5,040 nucleotides of DNA from Spirochaetales bacterium (lineage in GTDB: Bacteria; Spirochaetota; Spirochaetia; DSM-16054; Sediminispirochaetaceae), in NCBI GenBank assembly GCA_021767325.1, contig JAASTM010000227.1:1-5040 (forward strand), in the 5' to 3' direction. Of the stretch, positions 1 through 5,040 are shown one piece after another. The first letter of the stretch is position 1, and the number at the start of each line of letters is the position of its first letter. The translations under genes were made by a program, and so were the position numbers. Under the pieces are notes generated by a model. It did not search any database and was not told the DNA's origin. It was given only the letters and a program-made list of their open reading frames with translations.

Positions 1-61
1 ACCGATTGGCATCGGCTTTTCTATACAGCTGGTGGATGAAGAACCCCGTGATGCGCACGAC
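1..61. other. Unassigned window edge beyond the nfn terminator
   Basis: This short stretch lies past the terminator of the nfn operon and I cannot assign it. Two plus-strand frames are open from the left edge: one stops at 78-80, inside the terminator hairpin, and the other at 128-130. Either could be the tail of a convergent gene that starts outside the window. A minus-strand frame also opens at an ATG at 95-97, with GAGGG eight bases upstream, and runs off the window. A small inverted repeat, CCGAT/ATCGG, sits at 2-15 and is followed on the plus strand by CTTTT. None of the peptides resembles a family I know. Confidence 0.3.
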
Positions 62-92
62 AAAAAACTCCCCCAACTGATAGTCGGGGGAG
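62..92 (-). terminator. Intrinsic terminator of the nfnAB operon
   Basis: Read on the minus strand, a perfect 7-bp GC-rich stem (CTCCCCC at 86-92 pairing with GGGGGAG at 68-74) is extended inward by one mismatch and three more pairs around a small loop. It is followed directly by six T residues (62-67). This is the textbook layout of a Rho-independent terminator, and it lies about 63 bases past the nfnB stop codon. On the plus strand no T-run follows the stem, so it should work mainly in the nfn direction. Confidence 0.85.
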
Positions 93-155
93 CTCATATA
101 AACTGCCCTCACTCCGGCTCGGCCGGCTGAGAAGCGTTCGTTCTGTAGTAGGTTT

Positions 156-1637
156 TTATTCCTTGGCCAGGCGGTCGTTGATCTGGGCGGCAGCTTTACG
201 GCCCTGCCCCATCGCCAGTATGACGGTGGCCGCCCCGAGCACGATGTCACCGCCGGCGTATACCCGGTCAATCGAGGTTTCCAGGTCCTCATTCACTACG
301 ATGTTGCCCCACTTGTTGGTTTCGAGGTTGTCGGTCGTGTGCTCGAGCAGTGGGTTCGAGTCATTTCCGATGGATACAATTACCGTGTCTACATCGAGGA
401 TGCTCTCGCTGCCTTCGATCGGAACCGGCCGGCGGCGTCCGGAATCATCGGGTTCGCCGAGTTCATAGCTCAGCAGCTCCAGCCCCTTCACCCGGCCGTT
501 CTCATTGCCGAGGATCCGTTTGGGATTGTGCAGCAGCATGAACTCGATGCCCTCCTCCTTGGCATGGTGAACCTCTTCGACCCGGGCCGGCATCTCCTTC
601 TCGGTTCGGCGGTATACAATGTAGACCTTCTCGGCTCCGAGCCGGACCGCCGTACGGGCGGCATCCATGGCCACATTTCCGCCGCCGAGCACTGCCACCC
701 GTTTGGAGTGATAGATGGGAGTATCGGCATGCGCCTCGTCATATGCCTTCATCATATTGGAGCGGGTCAGGTACTCGTTGGCGCTGAAAACACCGACCAG
801 GTTTTCACCTTCGATATTCATAAACTTGGGCAGGCCGGCGCCGCTGCCGATGAAGATGGCGTCATAGCCGTCTTTCTCGATTAAATCGGTGAGCTTACGG
901 GTGCGTCCGACCAGGAAGTTGGTCTTCAGCTCGACTCCCATCGCAGTCAGGGTATCAAACTCTTCCTGCACAATAGCCTTAGGAAGCCGGAACTCGGGGA
1001 TTCCGTAGATCATAACTCCGCCGGGCTTATGAAAGGCCTCGAAAATGGTCACCTGATGTCCGGCCTTGCGCAAATCGGCGGCCGCCGTAATTCCGGCCGG
1101 TCCCGATCCGATTACCGCAACCTTTTTGCCGGTTTCCGGAGCAATTTCCGGGATCGATTTTTTACCGCTCTCCCGCTCCAGGTCGGCTACATAGCGCTCG
1201 ATACGGCCGATAGAAACCGACTTGAGCGGATCCTTAAGGGCCTTACCGACCGTACAGGTGGCCTGGCACTGGGTCTCCTGCGGACAGACCCGGCCGCAGA
1301 TGGCCGGCAGCAGGCTGCTCTCTTTGATTATCTGTACCGATTTGTCATAATCGCCAGCCTCGGCCGCCTTTACGAATCCGGGTATATCGATGGCCACCGG
1401 ACACCCCGCTATACAGGGGGCATTCTTACAGTTGAGGCAGCGGGCCGCTTCCACCCGTACCTGATGCTCAAAATATCCGGTCGCAACTTCGTTCATATTT
1501 CCAATACGCGCATTCGGATCCTGATTCGGCATCTCCTGGGGCGGGATTTTCATGCGGTCCTTATTTTTCAGCTCTACACCAACTATCCCGTCGAATAGTT
1601 CATCAGCTTCGCGTTTTAGTTCTTCGGGGGATTTCAT
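156..1637 (-). CDS. nfnB: NADH-dependent reduced ferredoxin:NADP+ oxidoreductase, large subunit NfnB (GltD-like)
   Basis: This is the large subunit of the cytoplasmic electron-bifurcating Nfn complex, which reversibly couples NADH plus two reduced ferredoxins to formation of two NADPH. In the family, NfnB binds NADP(H) and holds the bifurcating FAD. The 493-residue protein has an N-terminal domain with two cysteine quartets (C67, C70, C75, C79 and C114, C118, C124, C128) for two [4Fe-4S] clusters. An FAD Rossmann motif, GSGPAG, follows at 177-182. A second Rossmann motif, GGGNVAMDAA, lies at 318-327, with R343 and R344 well placed for the NADP phosphate, and the C-terminal FAD motif AGGD is at 461-464. 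One cluster in characterised Nfn has a Glu ligand; E121 in CPQE is a candidate (inference). The start is an ATG overlapping the nfnA stop (ATGA), with AAAGGAG five bases upstream (1643-1649). Database names such as 'glutamate synthase small subunit' reflect homology only: no glutamate synthase large subunit is in the window, and the partner is NfnA. The N-terminus is about 20-30 residues longer than I expect. Confidence 0.92.
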   Translation of the reverse strand: MKSPEELKREADELFDGIVGVELKNKDRMKIPPQEMPNQDPNARIGNMNEVATGYFEHQVRVEAARCLNCKNAPCIAGCPVAIDIPGFVKAAEAGDYDKSVQIIKESSLLPAICGRVCPQETQCQATCTVGKALKDPLKSVSIGRIERYVADLERESGKKSIPEIAPETGKKVAVIGSGPAGITAAADLRKAGHQVTIFEAFHKPGGVMIYGIPEFRLPKAIVQEEFDTLTAMGVELKTNFLVGRTRKLTDLIEKDGYDAIFIGSGAGLPKFMNIEGENLVGVFSANEYLTRSNMMKAYDEAHADTPIYHSKRVAVLGGGNVAMDAARTAVRLGAEKVYIVYRRTEKEMPARVEEVHHAKEEGIEFMLLHNPKRILGNENGRVKGLELLSYELGEPDDSGRRRPVPIEGSESILDVDTVIVSIGNDSNPLLEHTTDNLETNKWGNIVVNEDLETSIDRVYAGGDIVLGAATVILAMGQGRKAAAQINDRLAKE

Positions 1638-2494
1638 TTCGACTCCTTTGCCTGTTTAGCTTCTATCTGTGCATCGAGCCTGCATTTGTGGCTCTGCTCC
1701 TCTTCTCGGTTTTTATATGCACCTAAACGCAGCATCATATTGTCAAAATCGACCTGATGGCCGTCGAACTCCGGTCCGTCGACACAGACGAATTTCGTTT
1801 TTCCGCCGACTGTAACCCGGCAGCCGCCGCACATTCCTGTTCCGTCCACCATGATAGTATTGAGAGATACAATCGTGGGAACTCCAAAAGGCCGCGTGGT
1901 TTCAGCGGCAAACTTCATCATTATCGGAGGCCCGATAGCAACTACCTGGTCGGGGGGGTCCTTCTCACAGATCTCCTTCAGCGGCTCGGTTACCAGCGCC
2001 TTCCGGCCGTAACTGCCGTCGTCGGTAACTACTATCAGTTCATCAGCAATGGCTTTCATCTCTTCTTCCATAATCACCAGCTCTTTGTTCCTGGCGCCGA
2101 TGATGATAATCACCTTATTCCCGGCGGCTTTTAGTGCCTGGGCAATCGGGTGCATCGGTGCAACCCCGATTCCGCCGCCTACACAGACCACAGTACCAAC
2201 CTTCTCAATGTGGGTGGGTTGTCCAAGCGGACCGAGCACATTCTCGATGGAGTCACCCGGTTCGAACTGCGACAACTCAATAGTGGTTTTACCTACCGTC
2301 TGGAAGATAATCGTTATCGATCCCTCTTCAGGGTCGGCATCCGCAATGGTGAGGGGTATCCTTTCACCAAAATTCGTGTCTTTTTGTATTATCACAAACT
2401 GACCAGGTTTACGCTCCTGGGCAATTAGCGGGGCTTCGAGCTTCATTTTATACACCTGATCGGAGAGCTGAAGCTTTTCAAGGACCTTATTCAT
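1634..2494 (-). CDS. nfnA: NADH-dependent reduced ferredoxin:NADP+ oxidoreductase, small subunit NfnA
   Basis: This 286-residue protein belongs to the ferredoxin-NADP reductase / dihydroorotate dehydrogenase electron-transfer family. In the Nfn complex it binds NAD(H), one FAD and a [2Fe-2S] cluster, and passes electrons to NfnB. The FAD-binding beta-barrel contains GERIPLT at 43-49 (R45). The nucleotide-binding domain begins with VGGGIG at 105-110 and continues through APMHP. The C-terminal cluster motif has C222, C225 and C237, with D217 just ahead in VDGTGMCGGC; structures of this family show three Cys and one Asp as ligands, and all four are here. PEFDGHQVDF at 241-250 is also a family hallmark. 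A charged tail of about 25 residues follows. The start is an ATG with GAGAGG (2501-2506) six bases upstream. The gene is coupled to nfnB by a four-base overlap. The alternative name, sulfide dehydrogenase subunit SudB, refers to the same family; the bifurcating role is inferred from the pairing. Confidence 0.92.
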   Translation of the reverse strand: MNKVLEKLQLSDQVYKMKLEAPLIAQERKPGQFVIIQKDTNFGERIPLTIADADPEEGSITIIFQTVGKTTIELSQFEPGDSIENVLGPLGQPTHIEKVGTVVCVGGGIGVAPMHPIAQALKAAGNKVIIIIGARNKELVIMEEEMKAIADELIVVTDDGSYGRKALVTEPLKEICEKDPPDQVVAIGPPIMMKFAAETTRPFGVPTIVSLNTIMVDGTGMCGGCRVTVGGKTKFVCVDGPEFDGHQVDFDNMMLRLGAYKNREEEQSHKCRLDAQIEAKQAKESK

Positions 2495-2506
2495 ACAACG
2501 CCTCTC
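2495..2506 (-). promoter_or_regulatory. Ribosome binding site of nfnA
   Basis: GAGAGG at 2501-2506 lies six bases before the nfnA ATG. It is a partial match to the AGGAGG core. No other in-frame start near it gives a better fit to the family's N-terminus. Confidence 0.6.
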
Positions 2507-2530
2507 ACTGCTGATTTAGAACAAATGCGG

Positions 2531-2561
2531 TGTGACGACGGCGGGTTATTGTGCCGCCGTC
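2531..2561 (-). promoter_or_regulatory. GC-rich hairpin in the nfnA leader
   Basis: An 8-bp perfect stem (GACGGCGG at 2537-2544 with CCGCCGTC at 2554-2561) encloses a nine-base loop. If a GAC triplet is allowed to bulge, the stem can also pair as TGTGAC plus GGCGG against CCGCC plus GTCACA (2531-2566), giving 11 pairs. It sits between the probable nfnA promoter and the ribosome binding site. There is no T-run on either side, so a simple terminator is unlikely. It could stabilise the mRNA, or the TGTGAC/GTCACA arms could be a protein-binding site. The function is unknown. Confidence 0.45.
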
Positions 2562-2586
2562 ACATATAGCCTCTGTTCAAGTCCCT

Positions 2587-2615
2587 ATTACAACGCAAAA
2601 TCATATTTATTGCAA
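2587..2615 (-). promoter_or_regulatory. Probable sigma-70-type promoter for nfnAB
   Basis: On the minus strand, TTGCAA (2610-2615) as the -35 box is followed after exactly 17 bases by TGTAAT (2587-2592) as the -10 box. These match the consensus at four and five of six positions. The surroundings are AT-rich, unlike the flanking genes. Transcription would begin near 2580 and give a leader of about 85 bases that includes the GC-rich hairpin. The call rests on pattern and position only. Confidence 0.45.
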
Positions 2616-2653
2616 GCGTATTCACTTTATATACGATAATAATAGTAAATTTT

Positions 2654-3727
2654 CTATATAGAATTTACGAAGCCGGCCACGGCCTCCGCCACTTCTCCGG
2701 TAGCCGCTGGTTGGGCATCCTCGCCTGAGAGCATATCGGCGGTGCAGACACCGGCCCGGAAGCTCTTTTCCACCGCCGCTCTGATTGCACCGGCGGCTTC
2801 CGGCAACTGCAAGCCGTATTCACACATCATTGCCGCGGAGAGAATCTGGGCTACAGGATTTGCCTTTCCCATCCCGGCTATATCGGGGGCAGAGCCGCCG
2901 GCCGGTTCGAACAGATGAACTGTATCGCCCAGCGAGGCCGACGGCAGCACTCCCAGCGAGCCCGGCAGAGCCGCCGACTCATCGGATAGAATATCTCCGA
3001 ACAGATTGCCGGTGAGAATTACATCGAACTGAGCCGGATTAAGAATCAACTGCATGGCGGCATTATCCACGTACATATGGTTCAGCTCGACATCCGGATA
3101 GTCGCCGGCCAACTCCTCCACCACCTCCCTCCACAGCAGGGAGCTGTACAGTACATTGGCCTTATCGACGGAAGTAAGCCTCTTGCGGCGTCCCCGGGCA
3201 GCCTCGAAGGCCACCTCCGCCACCCGGCGGATGGTCTCTCTACGGTAGTACATGGTATCCAGGCCGTAGTCGCTTTCCTTCTGTTTCGGTTCTCCAAAGT
3301 AAATCCCGCCGGAGAGTTCGCGTACCGTAAGCAGATCGACTCCCTTCTCTATCCGCCGGCTGTTGAGGGGTGATAGATGAGCAATTTCAGGGTATACCCG
3401 TACCGGGCGTAGATTGGCAAACAGATTGAGTTGTTTGCGTAGCGCCAGCAGACCGCCCCGCTCCGGCCGTTTCTCCGGGGGCAGGGTATCCCACTTCGGT
3501 CCGCCTACGCTGCCGAGCAGGACCGCATCGCTGCGGCGGCAGAGTTCGAGGGTCTCCTGCGGCAGAGGTGTATCACGGGCATCCAGGGCTGCCCCGCCGA
3601 TGAGCCCCTCCTCATAGGCAAACTCGATCTCATACCTCCGGCTCACCGCCGATAGCACCGTCTTGGCAGCCTCCATTACCTCCGGTCCGATGCCGTCTCC
3701 GGGCAGCACAGCAATTCTATATCCCAT
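2654..3727 (-). CDS. leuB: 3-isopropylmalate dehydrogenase
   Basis: This cytoplasmic NAD-dependent enzyme of leucine synthesis oxidises (2R,3S)-3-isopropylmalate; the product then loses CO2 to give 2-oxoisocaproate. It has the standard length (357 residues) and is usually a homodimer. The N-terminal [10 protein letters not shown] is at 8-17. Substrate-binding arginines are R97 and R107 ([13 protein letters not shown]) and R136 ([12 protein letters not shown]), with Y143. The catalytic lysine is K189 (VDKANVL), and the metal ligands are D221, D245 and D249. The spacing equals that of the Thermus enzyme. The family signature [10 protein letters not shown] is at 241-250. GGSAPDIAG at 277-285 keeps the Asp-Ile pair linked to NAD rather than NADP use; the usual EPIHG is EPAGG here, a known bacterial variant. 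The ATG overlaps the end of leuD by 11 bases, and GGAAGGGGGG (3735-3744) lies seven bases upstream, so translation is probably coupled. It is the last gene of the leu operon in view. Confidence 0.97.
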   Translation of the reverse strand: MGYRIAVLPGDGIGPEVMEAAKTVLSAVSRRYEIEFAYEEGLIGGAALDARDTPLPQETLELCRRSDAVLLGSVGGPKWDTLPPEKRPERGGLLALRKQLNLFANLRPVRVYPEIAHLSPLNSRRIEKGVDLLTVRELSGGIYFGEPKQKESDYGLDTMYYRRETIRRVAEVAFEAARGRRKRLTSVDKANVLYSSLLWREVVEELAGDYPDVELNHMYVDNAAMQLILNPAQFDVILTGNLFGDILSDESAALPGSLGVLPSASLGDTVHLFEPAGGSAPDIAGMGKANPVAQILSAAMMCEYGLQLPEAAGAIRAAVEKSFRAGVCTADMLSGEDAQPAATGEVAEAVAGFVNSI

Positions 3728-4247
3728 TTATCTGCCCCCCTTCCAGTACCCGTGCAGGGGCCAGATTGGCAGTTGCATACGGCAGCCATCCGCCGCTCTG
3801 AATGATCTGCTGGAGGAACTCGGGATACGTATTGATGGGATACTCCTTTTCCTGAGTCGGGTTGCTGAGCTCTCCCGTACTGAAATCGACCTCGAGGTAG
3901 TCCCCCTCCTCGATCTCATCGGTATGTCCCAACTCGACTATCGGTAAACCGATATTGATACAGTTCCGCAGAAAAATCCTGGCGAAACTCTTGGCCACCA
4001 CACACTGGATCCCGGCTGCTTTTATCGCAATGGGTGCATGCTCACGGGAAGAGCCGCAACCGAAGTTTTCGCCGGCCACCAGAATACTACCGTTCACATC
4101 GGCCTGCCGTCCGAAGCCCGGCCGCGCATCTTCCATGCAGTTCTTAGCCAGTTCGGCCGGATCGGTGGTTGAAAGGTACCGGGCCGGTATTATTTCGTCT
4201 GTATTTATGTGGTCCCCGAATTTGAAGACCTTTCCTTTTCGAATCAT
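3717..4247 (-). CDS. leuD: 3-isopropylmalate dehydratase, small subunit
   Basis: This is the small (swivel-domain) subunit of isopropylmalate isomerase. With LeuC it converts 2-isopropylmalate to 3-isopropylmalate through a dehydrated intermediate. At 176 residues it is of the short bacterial/archaeal type. It has [15 protein letters not shown] at 11-25 and the active-site motif [10 protein letters not shown] at 63-72. The specificity loop reads YLST (24-27). In the methanogen family, homoaconitase has Arg at position 26 (YLRT), and isopropylmalate isomerase has a non-Arg residue there; Ser26 therefore fits isopropylmalate, as does the link to leuB and leuC. I place the start at the ATG at 4245-4247, which overlaps the leuC stop as ATGA and has GGAGG (4254-4258) six bases upstream. 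A longer in-frame reading from 4304 would add 19 residues unlike the family. The short tail after the last conserved block overlaps the leuB start. Confidence 0.95.
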   Translation of the reverse strand: MIRKGKVFKFGDHINTDEIIPARYLSTTDPAELAKNCMEDARPGFGRQADVNGSILVAGENFGCGSSREHAPIAIKAAGIQCVVAKSFARIFLRNCINIGLPIVELGHTDEIEEGDYLEVDFSTGELSNPTQEKEYPINTYPEFLQQIIQSGGWLPYATANLAPARVLEGGQINGI

Positions 4248-5040
4248 TCCGTTCCTCCATTCACAGATGCCAATCGCTTTACCGCCTCGCTGTCGGGCCC
4301 GCAAATATACCCCTTGACCGCAGATGCGGCGGCCACTGCCGGCGAGGCCAGATACACCTCGCTGGTGGAGTGCCCCATACGGCCGACAAAGTTGCGGTTG
4401 GTTGTGGACACCGCTACCTCTTTCTCAGCCAGAATACCCATATGGCCGCCTAAACAGGGACCGCAGGTGGGAGTAGAGAATACGCAACCCGCTTCCACGA
4501 ACTTTTCGGTAAGCCCCTCACGCATGGACTGCAGGTACACCTCCTGCGACCCGGGCAGAATAATGCAGCGCAGCCCCTCGGCCACCGGACTGCTCCCGAT
4601 TACCGCCGCAGCAGCCCGCAGGTCTTCGATACGCCCATTGGTGCAGCTGCCTATCACCACCTGATCTACTTTTTTCTTTTCAGATTCCAGTTCTCCGACA
4701 GTTATCCCGTTTTCAGGAAGAAACGGACGGGCTACGGTGGCTTCCAGCCTGCTGAGGTCTATTTCCAGACTCCGGCTGTACACGGCCCCCTCGTCGGCCG
4801 AGCGTTCGACAACAGTGAGGCCCCGTTCAGCCTCGTAAGCCCGAGTCACCGCATCCACCGGAAAGAGACCGGCCTTGCCGCCCGCTTCAATTGCCATATT
4901 ACTGACGGTGAAGCGCGAGTCCATACTCACGGCGGCCACCCCCGGTCCGGTAAACTCGATCGCCTGATAATTGGCCCCGTCGACCCCCAAAAGTGAGATA
5001 AGGTGCAGCACCAGGTCTTTGCCGCTCACTCCGGGTGAAA
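4244..5040 (-). CDS. leuC: 3-isopropylmalate dehydratase, large subunit (5' end outside window)
   Basis: This is the C-terminal 264 residues of the aconitase-family large subunit that carries the [4Fe-4S] cluster of isopropylmalate isomerase. The frame is open to the window edge. A GTG at 5027-5029 is internal: the preceding codons read Ser-Pro-Gly and form the conserved PGV-x-x-KD segment, so it is not the start. Counting that Val as residue 1, the three cluster cysteines are C129 (GSCTNGR), C189 and C192 ([10 protein letters not shown]), with the 60 and 3 spacing of the E. coli protein. [12 protein letters not shown] at 208-219 is the substrate-contacting loop. Members of this short type have about 420 residues, so roughly 155 are missing, including the N-terminal active-site segments. 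The stop codon overlaps the leuD start by four bases, and the last codons hold the leuD ribosome binding site. The partner and neighbours make a leucine role far more likely than a homoaconitase role. Confidence 0.95.
   Translation of the reverse strand, partial: SPGVSGKDLVLHLISLLGVDGANYQAIEFTGPGVAAVSMDSRFTVSNMAIEAGGKAGLFPVDAVTRAYEAERGLTVVERSADEGAVYSRSLEIDLSRLEATVARPFLPENGITVGELESEKKKVDQVVIGSCTNGRIEDLRAAAAVIGSSPVAEGLRCIILPGSQEVYLQSMREGLTEKFVEAGCVFSTPTCGPCLGGHMGILAEKEVAVSTTNRNFVGRMGHSTSEVYLASPAVAAASAVKGYICGPDSEAVKRLASVNGGTE

Noticed and set aside
339..884. Plus-strand open frame of 181 codons inside nfnB
   Set aside because: It lies fully antisense to a gene with clear family motifs, its translation resembles no family I know, and I did not find a case for a separate start. 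It is a by-product of GC-biased codon use on the other strand.
1029..1598. Plus-strand open frame of 189 codons inside nfnB
   Set aside because: It is antisense to the iron-sulfur and FAD domains of NfnB, whose conserved cysteines fix the true frame. The peptide has no recognisable domain.
1757..2428. Three plus-strand open frames of 92 to 125 codons inside nfnA
   Set aside because: They overlap one another and lie antisense to a well-conserved reductase gene. None shows domain structure.
2617..2635. Small hairpin CGTAT/ATACG as a leu operon terminator
   Set aside because: The stem has only five pairs, is AT-rich and has no T-run directly after it on the minus strand.
2652..2663. Perfect 12-base palindrome TTCTATATAGAA at the leuB stop
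   Set aside because: Nine of its bases are the last two sense codons and the stop codon of leuB, and the rest is AT-rich sequence. Such a palindrome is plausible by chance, and it is not part of a larger symmetric element.
2785..3617. Plus-strand open frames inside leuB and a minus-strand frame at 3082-3297
   Set aside because: All are shadows of leuB, whose catalytic residues are intact across the whole span.
4248..4304. Upstream in-frame start that would lengthen LeuD by 19 residues
   Set aside because: It would overlap leuC by about 60 bases and adds residues unlike the family. The ATG at 4245-4247 has a strong ribosome binding site and the ATGA overlap.
3955..4664. Plus-strand open frames across leuD and leuC
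   Set aside because: They are antisense to both genes, arginine- and serine-rich from reverse reading of conserved codons, and cross the real leuC-leuD junction.
5027..5029. GTG as the start of leuC
   Set aside because: The codons before it continue the frame as Ser-Pro-Gly, matching a conserved internal segment of LeuC. The true start lies outside the window.

Overview
All genes in this window lie on the minus strand, so it reads right to left as two co-directional blocks: the distal part of a leucine operon, leuC (5' end cut off by the window edge), leuD and leuB, followed by a two-gene operon that I read as nfnA-nfnB, the electron-bifurcating NADH-dependent reduced ferredoxin:NADP+ oxidoreductase. 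The sequence suggests a moderately GC-rich anaerobic bacterium. NfnAB is typical of strict anaerobes, and the separate LeuC and LeuD are of the short type common in anaerobic bacteria and archaea. Some wording in NfnB, such as the KSVSIGR stretch after the second cysteine motif, reminds me of spirochaete-type homologues. That is an impression from memory, not a search result.

Right block (2654-5040): leuC and leuD overlap by four bases (ATGA), and leuD and leuB overlap by 11 bases. Both downstream starts have a purine-rich ribosome binding site inside the preceding gene, so this is a tightly coupled operon. LeuC and LeuD together form isopropylmalate isomerase, which makes 3-isopropylmalate. 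LeuB oxidises that product, which decarboxylates to 2-oxoisocaproate, the direct precursor of leucine. Every catalytic residue I could place is present in the three proteins.

Middle (2495-2653): a 159-base AT-rich gap holds a plausible sigma-70-type promoter for nfnA, and a GC-rich hairpin that would fall in the nfnA leader. I see no convincing terminator behind leuB, so read-through from leu into nfn is possible.

Left block (156-2494): nfnA and nfnB overlap by four bases (ATGA). NfnA carries an FAD site, an NAD site and a Cys3/Asp motif for a [2Fe-2S] cluster. NfnB carries two cysteine quartets for [4Fe-4S] clusters, then FAD and NADP(H) Rossmann folds. The pair interconverts NADH plus reduced ferredoxin with NADPH. 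A strong intrinsic terminator at 62-92 closes this operon. The last 61 bases at the left edge cannot be assigned.

This is mostly a well-conserved housekeeping region. I found no sign of a mobile element, CRISPR array, RNA gene or undescribed system. The points worth a second look are the leader hairpin, the missing terminator between leu and nfn, the LeuD specificity loop, the likely misnaming of NfnB as a glutamate synthase subunit, and the ambiguous left edge.
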